Source: Acinetobacter tandoii DSM 14970 = CIP 107469
GTDB taxonomy: Bacteria > Pseudomonadota > Gammaproteobacteria > Pseudomonadales > Moraxellaceae
Direction: 5' to 3'
Length of the DNA stretch: 64,000 nt
Assembly: GCF_000400735.1 (NCBI RefSeq)
Contig: NZ_KE007371.1
Location: forward strand, 357,962 to 421,961
The translations under genes were made by a program, and so were the position numbers. Numbering within the stretch: the first letter of the stretch is position 1; every line of letters starts with the position of its first letter. The notes under the pieces were generated by a model. That model saw only the letters and a list, made by a program, of their open reading frames with translations, was not told where the DNA came from and searched no databases. Below are positions 53,700-64,000 of this stretch, in pieces.

Positions 53700-55004
53700 A
53701 TGTCCAATTGGTTTCCCAAATGGCGTCCATATACAGGCAATGTCGAGACGCAGCCTGTCGGCACAAATGAGTATCTTCCGCCTGTACAAAGTGCTGTGTT
53801 GGGCATTCAACATGCTTTTGCCATGTTTGGTGCGACAGTTCTTGCCCCATTCTTGATGGGTTTTGACCCCAATCTTGCGATTTTTATGTCGGGCATCTGT
53901 ACCATTCTGTTTTTTTTAATGACAGGTGGACGTGTTCCAAGTTATCTTGGCTCAAGCTTTGCTTTTATTGGCGTGGTCATTGCTGCCACAGGTTATGCCG
54001 CTTCTGGAACGGGTGCACCGAATGCCAATTTAGCCGTCGCTGCTGGCGGGATCATGGCATGTGGCGTGTTGTACGCACTGTTTGGTCTGATGGTCATGGC
54101 AACGGGCACCAAATGGATTGAAAAACTCATGCCACCAGTAGTAACTGGTGCTGTGGTGATGATTATTGGTTTAAATCTGGCACCTGTGACAGTAAAAGGC
54201 GTGGCGGGCAATCCCTTTAATATGTGGATGGCACTGGTGACAGTGCTTTGTATGGGGTCAATTGCTGTCTTCACCAAAGGCCTATTGCAACGCTTACTGC
54301 TCTTAATCGGCTTATTACTGGCATATCTACTCTATTTCATCATTTCGAATGTCATGGGATACGGTACACCTATTAATTTTACTCCAATTCAACAAGCAGC
54401 GTGGTTTGGCTTTCCAACCTTCCATTCGCCACAGTTTGATGTGAATGCCATGTTGATTATTGCTCCAGTAGCGCTAATTTTAGTGGCTGAAAATTTGGGG
54501 CATATTAAAGCAGTCAGTGCCATGACGGGTGAAAACTTAGACCCGCAAATTGGTAAAGCCTTTTTGGCAGATGGTGTTGCAACGACGCTTTCTGGCGGTG
54601 TTGGTGCACCAGGTATGACCACCTATGGCGAAAACATTGGGGTGATGGCTGTTACGCGCGTTTACTCAACTATTGTATTTGTGATTGCAGGTGTGTTTGC
54701 CATTTTCTTGGGGTTATCGCCAAAGTTTGGTGCCATTATTCACACCATTCCAACTGCAATTCTCACAGGTGCTTCTATTGTAGTCTTTGGTTTAATTACC
54801 ATTGCGGGTGCCAAAATCTGGATTGAAAACAAAGTCGATTTTTCTAAAAATAAAAACCTGATGGTTGCAGCAGTGACCATTATTTTAGGTACAGGTGATT
54901 TTGCCTTGCAGTTCGGCAATTTCAATTTGGGCGGCATTGGAACGGCTACCTTCGCAGCCTTGGTTTTAAACTGGTTCTTCAGCTTAAAAGATAAAAGCGA
55001 ATAA
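53700..55004 (+). CDS. uraA: uracil-xanthine permease (NCS2 family)
   Basis: 434 residues, 14 membrane segments expected. AENLGHIKAVSAMTGENLDPQIGKAF holds the TM8 glutamate, and GVGAPGMTTYGENIGVMAVTRVYST the TM10 glutamate, of the UraA/UapA fold; PSYLGSSFAFIGVV is TM3. Uracil import is the most likely role but xanthine cannot be ruled out. A terminator follows. Confidence 0.87.
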   Translation: MSNWFPKWRPYTGNVETQPVGTNEYLPPVQSAVLGIQHAFAMFGATVLAPFLMGFDPNLAIFMSGICTILFFLMTGGRVPSYLGSSFAFIGVVIAATGYAASGTGAPNANLAVAAGGIMACGVLYALFGLMVMATGTKWIEKLMPPVVTGAVVMIIGLNLAPVTVKGVAGNPFNMWMALVTVLCMGSIAVFTKGLLQRLLLLIGLLLAYLLYFIISNVMGYGTPINFTPIQQAAWFGFPTFHSPQFDVNAMLIIAPVALILVAENLGHIKAVSAMTGENLDPQIGKAFLADGVATTLSGGVGAPGMTTYGENIGVMAVTRVYSTIVFVIAGVFAIFLGLSPKFGAIIHTIPTAILTGASIVVFGLITIAGAKIWIENKVDFSKNKNLMVAAVTIILGTGDFALQFGNFNLGGIGTATFAALVLNWFFSLKDKSE

Positions 55005-55020
55005 ATATTGCTCCATTTAT

Positions 55021-55044
55021 AGCAGCCTACGGGCTGCTTTTTTT
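55021..55044 (+). terminator. terminator of the uracil-xanthine permease gene
   Basis: AGCAGCC and GGCTGCT form a perfect 7-bp stem with a TACG loop and a following run of Ts. Confidence 0.85.
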
Positions 55045-55117
55045 ATATTTTCAGGCTTTAACATTGCCTCTTGGTGATCAAGTTTTTAAGATGGAAAACT
55101 CAATATAAGATGAATTT

Positions 55118-56047
55118 ATGGCTATGCGCCTCGACTTTTTTGACTTAACGTTATTCTTGAATATTGTCGAAACAGGCAGTTTGACTAAGGGTGCAGAACG
55201 TTCTGCAATATCCTTACAAGCCGCCAGTGAACGGATTAAAAAACTCGAACAACAGTTCTCTGTCTCGCTGTTTACCCGCCATGCCACTGGCGTCAAACTC
55301 ACACTGGCAGGTCAAATGTTTAATCAACATGCCCAAACTTTAATTCAACAACATCAGCAACTTGAACAGGCAATGCAGCCTTTTTCTCAACGACAACATC
55401 GCAGCATGACCCTGTGGTGTAATTCTTCAGCTCAGAGTGAATATTTACCTTTGGTTCTACCAGCTTACTTAATGGAAAATCCGCATTTACATATCGAATT
55501 GCAAGAAGCAGAGTCCAATGACATTATTCAAGCTTTAAGCAAAGGGATCGCACAACTTGGCTTAATCTCGAGTTTTTTTAATGCTCACCCCCTACAAACC
55601 CTAGAGTTTGCAGATGATCCTCTGGTATTGATCTGCCCACGCCACCATCCTTTAACCCACCATCCTGAACTAAGCTTGGTTGATACCTTGGAACATGCCT
55701 TTGTCGGATTAATGCAATATCACTCCTTACAGCAATCGATTGAAGCACAAGCCAAATTACTGGGCTATAGCATTCAGTATCGTCTTCGTCTTCCTAATTT
55801 TGGTGCAATTGCACAGGTCGTTGCCAATGGCATTGGGATTGCCATCATTCCGAAACGGGCTGCCCAACGCTTACAACAGTTGTACGCATTCCAACAAATT
55901 CAATTAAAAGGTGCATGGGCAAACCGAAAGTTACTGTTGGCTGCACAAAATTTTGATACCTTAACTTTAGATTATCAACATTTTAGCCAATATTTAATTC
56001 AACAACGTCCTCAGCTTGACAGTATACCCAACACAATTAATGACTAA
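55118..56047 (+). CDS. LysR family transcriptional regulator
   Basis: 309 residues from the ATG at 55118 (the ATG at 55124 is nearly as likely). HTH at about 8-65 (NIVETGSLTKGAERSAISLQAASERIKKLE) and a LysR effector domain. Its end overlaps the convergent TauE gene by 11 bases, so the two are close partners, but a regulatory link is only a guess. Confidence 0.9.
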   Translation: MAMRLDFFDLTLFLNIVETGSLTKGAERSAISLQAASERIKKLEQQFSVSLFTRHATGVKLTLAGQMFNQHAQTLIQQHQQLEQAMQPFSQRQHRSMTLWCNSSAQSEYLPLVLPAYLMENPHLHIELQEAESNDIIQALSKGIAQLGLISSFFNAHPLQTLEFADDPLVLICPRHHPLTHHPELSLVDTLEHAFVGLMQYHSLQQSIEAQAKLLGYSIQYRLRLPNFGAIAQVVANGIGIAIIPKRAAQRLQQLYAFQQIQLKGAWANRKLLLAAQNFDTLTLDYQHFSQYLIQQRPQLDSIPNTIND

Positions 56048-56762
56048 GCAGCATATACCCACCTAAAGCCATCAAACCACAGAAAAAGACTTTGCGAAAT
56101 TTCTGCTCTGCAATTTTATAGCGTATCCGCGTGCCCAACCACATGCCAAGTAAGGCAGGAATCAAAGCCATCACTGACCATAGATAATCAATCTCGAGAT
56201 GAGCCACAGGATTCTGCTGTAAAAATATAGCCAAACACATGGTCGATACGGTAAATGCCAGACCTAGGGATTGAACCAGATCATCCCGCTGTAAATGTAA
56301 AGACTGCAAATAAGGCACCACGGGAATGACCACAACGCCAGTTGCCACAGTCAATGCCCCACCCAAATACCCAATCAATGGAGATAAGATCCAAGCATAA
56401 CGCGACAAGTTTGGTATTTGTTTGGCAACTAAACCATATAAGCCGTAAAGCAATAACATGGCACCTAAAAGCGCTTCACTATGAAATTCACTTTGACCTA
56501 GGTTGGGAAAAATACTCCAGATTGAACCGATAATAATCCCCAGCAAAAGCGTCCAGAATCGAGCTAAAACCCGTAATACCTGTCCTTCAGCAAATAACTG
56601 CCAAATATTGGTAACCATAGAAGGTACTATCAGCAATGCTGCTGCTTGATAAGGGCTAATCAACATGGACAATAGTCCCATCGATACGGCAGGCAAACCT
56701 AAACCAATCATGCCTTTTACCATCCCTGCCAACAGAAAAACCACCACAATAAAACTCAGCAC
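56037..56762 (-). CDS. TauE/SafE family membrane protein
   Basis: 241 residues with about seven to eight hydrophobic segments. GMIGLGLPAVSMGLLS near the N-terminus and IGYLGGALTVATGVVVIPVVPYLQ in the middle are the family repeats. Members export sulfite or organosulfonates or related anions; the substrate here is unknown. Confidence 0.85.
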   Translation of the reverse strand: MLSFIVVVFLLAGMVKGMIGLGLPAVSMGLLSMLISPYQAAALLIVPSMVTNIWQLFAEGQVLRVLARFWTLLLGIIIGSIWSIFPNLGQSEFHSEALLGAMLLLYGLYGLVAKQIPNLSRYAWILSPLIGYLGGALTVATGVVVIPVVPYLQSLHLQRDDLVQSLGLAFTVSTMCLAIFLQQNPVAHLEIDYLWSVMALIPALLGMWLGTRIRYKIAEQKFRKVFFCGLMALGGYMLLSH

Positions 56763-56837
56763 TGCTCTCTTCCTTAAAACATCCCAGTGCTATGCTAAGG
56801 CGCTTCAGTACAAAGAAAAATCAGGCTTTTTTGTACT

Positions 56838-56862
56838 AAGCCTCAGGTTTTTCCTGAGGCTT
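56838..56862. promoter_or_regulatory. stable hairpin between PQQ dehydrogenase and TauE genes
   Basis: AAGCCTCAGG and CCTGAGGCTT are a perfect 10-bp stem with a TTTTT loop. It is not followed by a T run. On the minus strand an alternative stem AGGCTT with AAGCCT then leads to Ts, so two exclusive structures are possible after the PQQ gene. Confidence 0.5.
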
Positions 56863-56928
56863 ACTCAAAGTTGGCATATCGAAAGTAGAATTTTCATAAA
56901 CAGATAAAGATGAAATAGACATTGCACT

Positions 56929-58098
56929 TTAGGGTTTAGGCGCAGTTAATTGGAATAAGGCGGCATGTTTGCCATCTTCTATTCCCCAAATTGAACCATC
57001 CTCTGCTTCAACCAAACCACGAATTCGCTGTTTCATAGCTAAACGTTGTACCTCTTGTACAGGCACAGTTTGCGTATCTACTATAATAATTGCTTGTGAA
57101 GATAAGCCGCTAATGAGTGCTTTATTGGTCCATTTCGGGAATTTAGAACCTTGATAGAACATTAAGCTCGATGGAGAAATGACTGGAGTCCAACTAATCT
57201 CAGGAGCTTGAAACTCAGGACGAGTCGTATGATCAGGAATATCTCGCCCACTATAATGATCACCATTCGACACAATCGAATATCCATAGTTTGCAGCTTT
57301 ATAAATACGATTTAACTCATCGCCACCACGAGGCCCCATTTCAGCAACCCAAAGCTGTCCTTGTGCATCGAAAGCCATCCCCAAAGGATTTCTGTGTCCT
57401 AGACTCCAAATTTGAGCCGCAATCGGACCTTGAGCTATAAATGGGTTGCCTATTGCTGGCGAACCATCATCATTCAAGCGCAAAATTTTACCTAAATTGC
57501 TCTGCATATCTTGTGCAGGTTGAAACTTCTGTCGTTCTCCTGAACTAATCCATAATTTTCCTGCTGAATCAAAGGCCAAGCGATGTGCATAATGACCTTG
57601 TCCCGAAACTTTAGGCACTTGCCGCCAAATCGGCTGCAAGTTCATTAATCGTGGTTGATTGGATAGCTGCTCATCTAAAACAGCACGCACAACTACTGCA
57701 CCATAGCCACCTTTACCTTGTTCGGCATAACTGAAATAAATAATATGATTCTGCTTAAAATCTGGATGCAGCACCACATCGCCCAAACCACCTTGGCCTC
57801 CATAGGCAACCTGCGGAACGCCCTCTACAACTATTTTTTGCTGCGTTTGGGGATTAAATACAAACAGCTTCCCTGCTTTCTCAGTAATCAATAAGCGCTG
57901 ATCGGGCATGACTGCTAATGCCCAAGGCTCATTGAATTCAGTTATTTTTTTAATTTGATAAGGTTGTGAAAGTGGAGCAATTGCTGCTTGTTGGTGTTGT
58001 TCATCGACTGTTTTATCTTGTGCATGACAAGCGGAAATAGACATTGGGCTGAGAAAGCTGAGCCACAAAAGGAAACCACATTTTGAATACTTCATCAT
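56929..58098 (-). CDS. PQQ-dependent sugar dehydrogenase (YliI/soluble type)
   Basis: From the ATG at 58098 the protein has 389 residues; earlier frame starts lack a good ribosome site. A signal with a lipobox-like ISAC (Cys at about 24) suggests lipoprotein export. Beta-propeller domain with FNEPWALAVMPDQRLLITEKAGKL, GGQGGLGDVVLHPDF and GHRNPLGMAFDAQGQLWVAEMGPRGGDELN, typical of the aldose sugar dehydrogenases. PQQ binding is inferred. Confidence 0.85.
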   Translation of the reverse strand: MMKYSKCGFLLWLSFLSPMSISACHAQDKTVDEQHQQAAIAPLSQPYQIKKITEFNEPWALAVMPDQRLLITEKAGKLFVFNPQTQQKIVVEGVPQVAYGGQGGLGDVVLHPDFKQNHIIYFSYAEQGKGGYGAVVVRAVLDEQLSNQPRLMNLQPIWRQVPKVSGQGHYAHRLAFDSAGKLWISSGERQKFQPAQDMQSNLGKILRLNDDGSPAIGNPFIAQGPIAAQIWSLGHRNPLGMAFDAQGQLWVAEMGPRGGDELNRIYKAANYGYSIVSNGDHYSGRDIPDHTTRPEFQAPEISWTPVISPSSLMFYQGSKFPKWTNKALISGLSSQAIIIVDTQTVPVQEVQRLAMKQRIRGLVEAEDGSIWGIEDGKHAALFQLTAPKP

Positions 58099-58275
58099 GC
58101 TCTCACTGTTTGTCTTATTTCTATTCAATCTAACCAAACTCTCTCCTGATAAATAGATTCAATATGTAGCATTCAAACCTATTTAAGAGTGAATCTATGT
58201 CAGCCAAAGCGTACAGAAAATACCGCTAATACGCCTATCCTCGCATCCAATTTCAGGATAAATTGAATGCATACA

Positions 58276-58396
58276 GAAACAGGATGTTTCTTAGAATAAC
58301 AATAAAGAGTCGACAACAGGACGTTGAGGTATTACAGGAGTTTTACCTTTAATGAAATACGAAAAAGCCCCGATATCCCATCGGGGCTTTTTTATT
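58276..58396 (+). ncRNA. candidate small RNA of AGGA-loop hairpins, copy B
   Basis: It follows the plan of copy A. GAAACA and TGTTTC enclose GGA (58276-58290). CAAC and GTTG enclose AGGAC (58314-58326). AGGTA and TACCT enclose a 12-base loop containing ACAGGAG (58327-58348). An 8-bp terminator stem with GCCCCGAT and ATCGGGGC follows (58367-58387), then Ts. Stems changed in length or sequence between copies while pairing was kept, which argues for selected RNA structure. It lies in the gap between the PQQ gene and the AAHS gene. Confidence 0.55.
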
Positions 58397-58420
58397 TTTG
58401 TCATTTCCTATTTGAATAAA

Positions 58421-58443
58421 AAGAGCCTCATCTAGAGGCCCTT
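58421..58443 (-). terminator. terminator of the AAHS transporter gene
   Basis: AAGAGCCTC and GAGGCCCTT form a 9-bp stem with one mismatch around ATCTA. On the minus strand it leads into TTTTTATT and follows the AAHS stop by 16 bases. Confidence 0.75.
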
Positions 58444-58458
58444 ATTCACAGGAATAGC

Positions 58459-59820
58459 TTAACTATATGATCTTTGTTTGGTCGCTTGAGATGTTGTAGG
58501 CACTTCAACCAATTCTTCTGCTGGATTCGTTTTAATTAGAGAAACCGCAAAAGCCGCAATAATCGCAGGAATCGCAACGGCAATGAAGTTCATTTTATGT
58601 GGAAGTTCCATGCCTAATAACATCCCAATCACAATCGGACCTACAATCGCCCCGACACGACCAATGCCAGATGCCCATCCCAAACCTGTTGAACGAACTG
58701 CCAATGGGTAATATTGCGCAACATAGCTATACAACAAAATACTACAACCAATTGAAGCTGCACCTGCCAATGCCACCAATAAATAAATTACAGGCTGTGG
58801 AGAGTTAAAACCTAAACCAACCAGTGCCAATGCACCTACTATAAGCATACTGATAATAACTGGTTTTAAATGGAAGCGATCGGCAAGGATACCACCACCT
58901 GCGGTACCAATAACTGCACCAATGTTCAAAGAAAGCAAGAACATTAAGCTACTGCCCAATGAATAACCCGCTGCCATCATGAGTTTTGGTAACCAACTAC
59001 CTAAGGCATAAACCATTAGCAAGCACATGAAGAAACAGCTCCAGAATAAAATGGTCCCCATTGCACGACCATTTTTAAACAGTGCTGCAACCGAAGCATC
59101 TGGAACTTTCGCTTCATTCAGAACCAATACAGTATTTTGAGTTACGGTTTCTGCAGGGACAAGACGTTGAATAATATCGCGTGCTTTTTCTGTTTGCTGA
59201 GCCTTGACTAAAAAAGTGACTGATTCAGGTAAGAATTTCCATAAAATTGGCACAAATAACAATGGGATACCAGCAATGAAAAACATAATTTTCCAGCCAA
59301 AGGTAGGGGTAAATGCTGCACCCAATAAGGCTGCCATAATTCCACCCATCGCATAGCCACTAAACATAGCAGTCACTAAAGTACTACGGAATTTTTGTGG
59401 AGCATATTCTGAAGTCAGGGCAACTAAATTAGGCAATACACCACCAATCCCTAAACCCGCAACAAAGCGTAAAATACCAAATTCAGTCGGGTTAGAGGCA
59501 AAACCACCTGCAAAGGTAAAGCCACTAAACAAGGTAACACAGATAATAATGACTTTTTTACGACCGATTTTATCTGCCAACATACCAAATAACATGGCTC
59601 CAAACATCATGCCAGCCAATGCAGTACTGGCTAACATTCCAGCTTGAACTGCAGTCATCCCCCACTCTTTCATCAATAAGGGTAATGCCACACCATTAAT
59701 TGCCAAGTCATAGCCATCAAACAAAACTACAAATAAGCACCATAAAACTACCGTTAGATGAAAAGGTTTAAATTTAGCCTGATCAATCACAGCATTTACA
59801 TTCATTGTCGTCGCTGTCAT
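58459..59820 (-). CDS. MFS transporter of the aromatic acid:H+ symporter (AAHS) type
   Basis: The ATG at 59820, with GGAGG eight bases ahead, gives 453 residues; 12 membrane segments. VVLFDGYDLAINGVALPLLMKEWG is the AAHS signature with its helix-1 aspartate, as in PcaK and VanK. Probably imports an aromatic or related carboxylate; no catabolic gene is near. A second AAHS gene in the window (19347) is of a different subgroup. Confidence 0.87.
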   Translation of the reverse strand: MTATTMNVNAVIDQAKFKPFHLTVVLWCLFVVLFDGYDLAINGVALPLLMKEWGMTAVQAGMLASTALAGMMFGAMLFGMLADKIGRKKVIIICVTLFSGFTFAGGFASNPTEFGILRFVAGLGIGGVLPNLVALTSEYAPQKFRSTLVTAMFSGYAMGGIMAALLGAAFTPTFGWKIMFFIAGIPLLFVPILWKFLPESVTFLVKAQQTEKARDIIQRLVPAETVTQNTVLVLNEAKVPDASVAALFKNGRAMGTILFWSCFFMCLLMVYALGSWLPKLMMAAGYSLGSSLMFLLSLNIGAVIGTAGGGILADRFHLKPVIISMLIVGALALVGLGFNSPQPVIYLLVALAGAASIGCSILLYSYVAQYYPLAVRSTGLGWASGIGRVGAIVGPIVIGMLLGMELPHKMNFIAVAIPAIIAAFAVSLIKTNPAEELVEVPTTSQATKQRSYS

Positions 59821-60133
59821 TTTACTCACCTCCAATTGTGAGATTTTTTATTGTCAACATACAATGAATAGCCGTTCATTTTTTGTCTAAAACCTCAAAG
59901 GTATAAATAAATACCTTTTAAGTATTCAATGCTTAAAATGGAACGTTTCGTCAGCAATTTAGGTAGTTAATAGTACTTAATATGTAGTAAAAACGTTACT
60001 TATATCGCAATCAATAATAATTAGTTATTTAAAATCATTAGGTTAATTTTTAATTATTCAACAATAAGACCAAAGTTAGCTTGCTTTAAAAAATGATCAT
60101 TTTATATAAATTTAAATAAATATTTATATAAAA
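59821..60133. other. intergenic region between AAHS transporter and rRNA operon
   Basis: AT-rich, no gene seen. It contains the inverted repeat AATGAA/TTCATT at 59863-59880, 43 bases before the transporter start, a possible operator. Confidence 0.45.
59863..59880. promoter_or_regulatory. candidate operator upstream of the AAHS transporter
   Basis: AATGAA and TTCATT are a perfect 6-bp inverted repeat spaced by six bases, in the leader or promoter region of the transporter. Its regulator is not obvious. Confidence 0.35.
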
Positions 60134-60165
60134 AAACACCCCCTTCTTATTAGAAGGGGGTGTTT
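60134..60165 (-). terminator. rRNA operon terminator
   Basis: AAACACCCCCTTCT and AGAAGGGGGTGTTT form a perfect 14-bp stem with a TATT loop, downstream of the 5S gene on the minus strand and followed there by Ts. Confidence 0.92.
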
Positions 60166-60174
60166 GAATTAATG

Positions 60175-60290
60175 AGCTGGCGATGACTTACTCTCACATG
60201 GGTAACCCCACACTACCATCAGCGCTAAGAGGTTTCACTTCTGAGTTCGGGAAGGGATCAGGTGGTTCACTCTTGCTATTGTCGCCAGCA
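60175..60290 (-). rRNA. rrf: 5S ribosomal RNA
   Basis: About 115 bases. On the minus strand it begins GCTGGCGACAATAGCAAGAG and holds CCGAACTCAGAAGTGAAAC, the conserved 5S core. The ends pair. The exact ends are placed by eye. Confidence 0.93.
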
Positions 60291-60497
60291 CAACTGTTTA
60301 TGGACTTGTTCGGGTTTTATGCTCAGATCCTATGATCTTATTGCTACCGTACTTTGTACCAAATGAGTTATTAACGGATTAGTTAACTGAGTCGAATTTT
60401 ATGTTCTAGCTTTCACTAAATCAAGTTTTTTGTTTCAGATCAGGTTTAACTGATCTTTTATGAATCGATTATAAGCTTTACATACAACTGCTTGGGT

Positions 60498-60506
60498 GTT
60501 GTATAG

Positions 60507-60511
<5 letters not shown>
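60498..60511 (-). other. 23S processing stem, 3' arm
   Basis: GTTGTATAGTCAAG at 60498-60511 is the exact complement of CTTGACTATACAAC at 63388-63401. The two flank the 23S gene and form the long stem cut by RNase III in precursor RNA. Confidence 0.85.
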
Positions 60512-63395
<2,884 letters not shown>

Positions 63396-63401
63396 TACAA
63401 C

Positions 63402-63789
63402 CCCAAACAGTCGTTATTACCTACAAGTAGTAATAAGACAGTGATCAATGATCGCTCATTCATCTCTTACAGTTTGTTGTCCGTGCACTTAAGCACTGTA
63501 CAGCTTCAATCTAAATTCATATACCAAAACGCTTGATTCAGTGTTTTTGCTAGTTCTCAATCAACTTAGATCAAAGAATTACTTCTTCTTTCTTTGTTAT
63601 TGAGTGAACAATTTATTTCAGACTCAATTTTCTAATCTGTTAATGATTAACTACAGCCTCGTCAGCTTGCAGTAAACTGTGATAAATCACAGAAGTTAAC
63701 AAGACGCGCATATTACGCTAACTTCTTATTAATTTCTATAATCTAAAACTTCGTTTGCTTGTTTCTTAGCTCATTGCAATGCAATGTGA
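63402..63789. other. 16S-23S spacer between 23S and tRNA-Ala
   Basis: About 390 bases, with no gene. It holds a perfect hairpin, CTGTGAT and ATCACAG, at 63677-63692. Confidence 0.6.
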
Positions 63790-63865
63790 TGGTGGAGACT
63801 AGGAGAGTCGAACTCCTGACCTCCTGCGTGCAAAGCAGGCGCTCTACCAACTAAGCTAAGTCCCC
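63790..63865 (-). tRNA. tRNA-Ala (anticodon UGC)
   Basis: 76 bases. On the minus strand GGGGACTTAGCTTAGTTGG begins it and the CCA end is encoded. The anticodon loop reads CTTTGCACG, i.e. TGC. The T arm has GTTCGACTC. Confidence 0.97.
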
Positions 63866-63913
63866 AGCTTATCAATAAGTCAATGTTTCTGATCTTCCGT
63901 ACTTCGTCAGTAG

Positions 63914-63990
<77 letters not shown>

Positions 63991-64000
63991 TCAGATACAT

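Overview
The window looks like core chromosome of an Acinetobacter species (Moraxellaceae, Gammaproteobacteria). The gene content and order fit that genus: phoB-phoR beside psd, a dapA-lipoprotein-purC cluster, serB next to a divergent Smp-like membrane gene, and an rRNA operon with Ile and Ala tRNAs in the spacer. Intergenic DNA is AT-rich. I see no insertion sequence, prophage, integron or CRISPR array. Identification rests on reading the sequence and protein motifs; no database search was run.

Layout. 1-5 kb: end of a DUF445 membrane protein, a PLP aminotransferase, a MATE exporter, and a divergent SDR/TetR pair sharing a palindromic operator. 5-11 kb: phoB-phoR behind two Pho-box-like sites, then psd-rhodanese, pncB and dtd. 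11-21 kb: an SCP2-domain protein, a small membrane protein, serB with a divergent Smp-like protein, ppk1 with its own Pho-box-like site, a bile-acid-symporter-family protein, pncA and an aromatic-acid-type MFS transporter. 21-28 kb: dapA-bamC-like-purC, an Lrp/LysE divergent pair, and a four-gene basic amino acid ABC importer. 28-36 kb: a candidate structured small RNA, rarA, a Fur-box-preceded esterase, a YcgN-type protein, a 52-residue DUF1328 protein, a dienelactone hydrolase, a HIT protein, mutY, an M23 lipoprotein and tag. 36-45 kb: an alcohol dehydrogenase and MocR regulator, a small lipoprotein, a LysR/aldo-keto reductase/MFS group, a START protein, dapB and dnaJ. 45-60 kb: an RND pump and adaptor with a divergent TetR and a 32-bp operator, ppc, a uracil/xanthine permease, LysR, TauE, a PQQ sugar dehydrogenase, a second copy of the small RNA and another AAHS transporter. 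60-64 kb: 5S, 23S, tRNA-Ala(UGC) and tRNA-Ile(GAU), all on the minus strand; the 16S gene lies beyond the right edge.

How the parts connect. PhoB-PhoR probably controls itself and ppk1, linking phosphate starvation to polyphosphate. pncA and pncB are two steps of the nicotinamide salvage route to NAD. dapA and dapB are consecutive steps to diaminopimelate and lysine. mutY and tag are base-excision repair glycosylases about 1 kb apart.

The most interesting signal is a dispersed element at 28.27-28.39 kb and 58.28-58.40 kb, with a degenerate third copy near 24.9 kb. Each intact copy is a run of short hairpins that present an AGGA sequence at or near their loops, with changed but still paired stems between copies, and ends in a Rho-independent terminator. 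This suggests a multicopy small RNA family, possibly one that binds a CsrA/RsmA-type protein or one related to the C4-like small RNAs of Acinetobacter.
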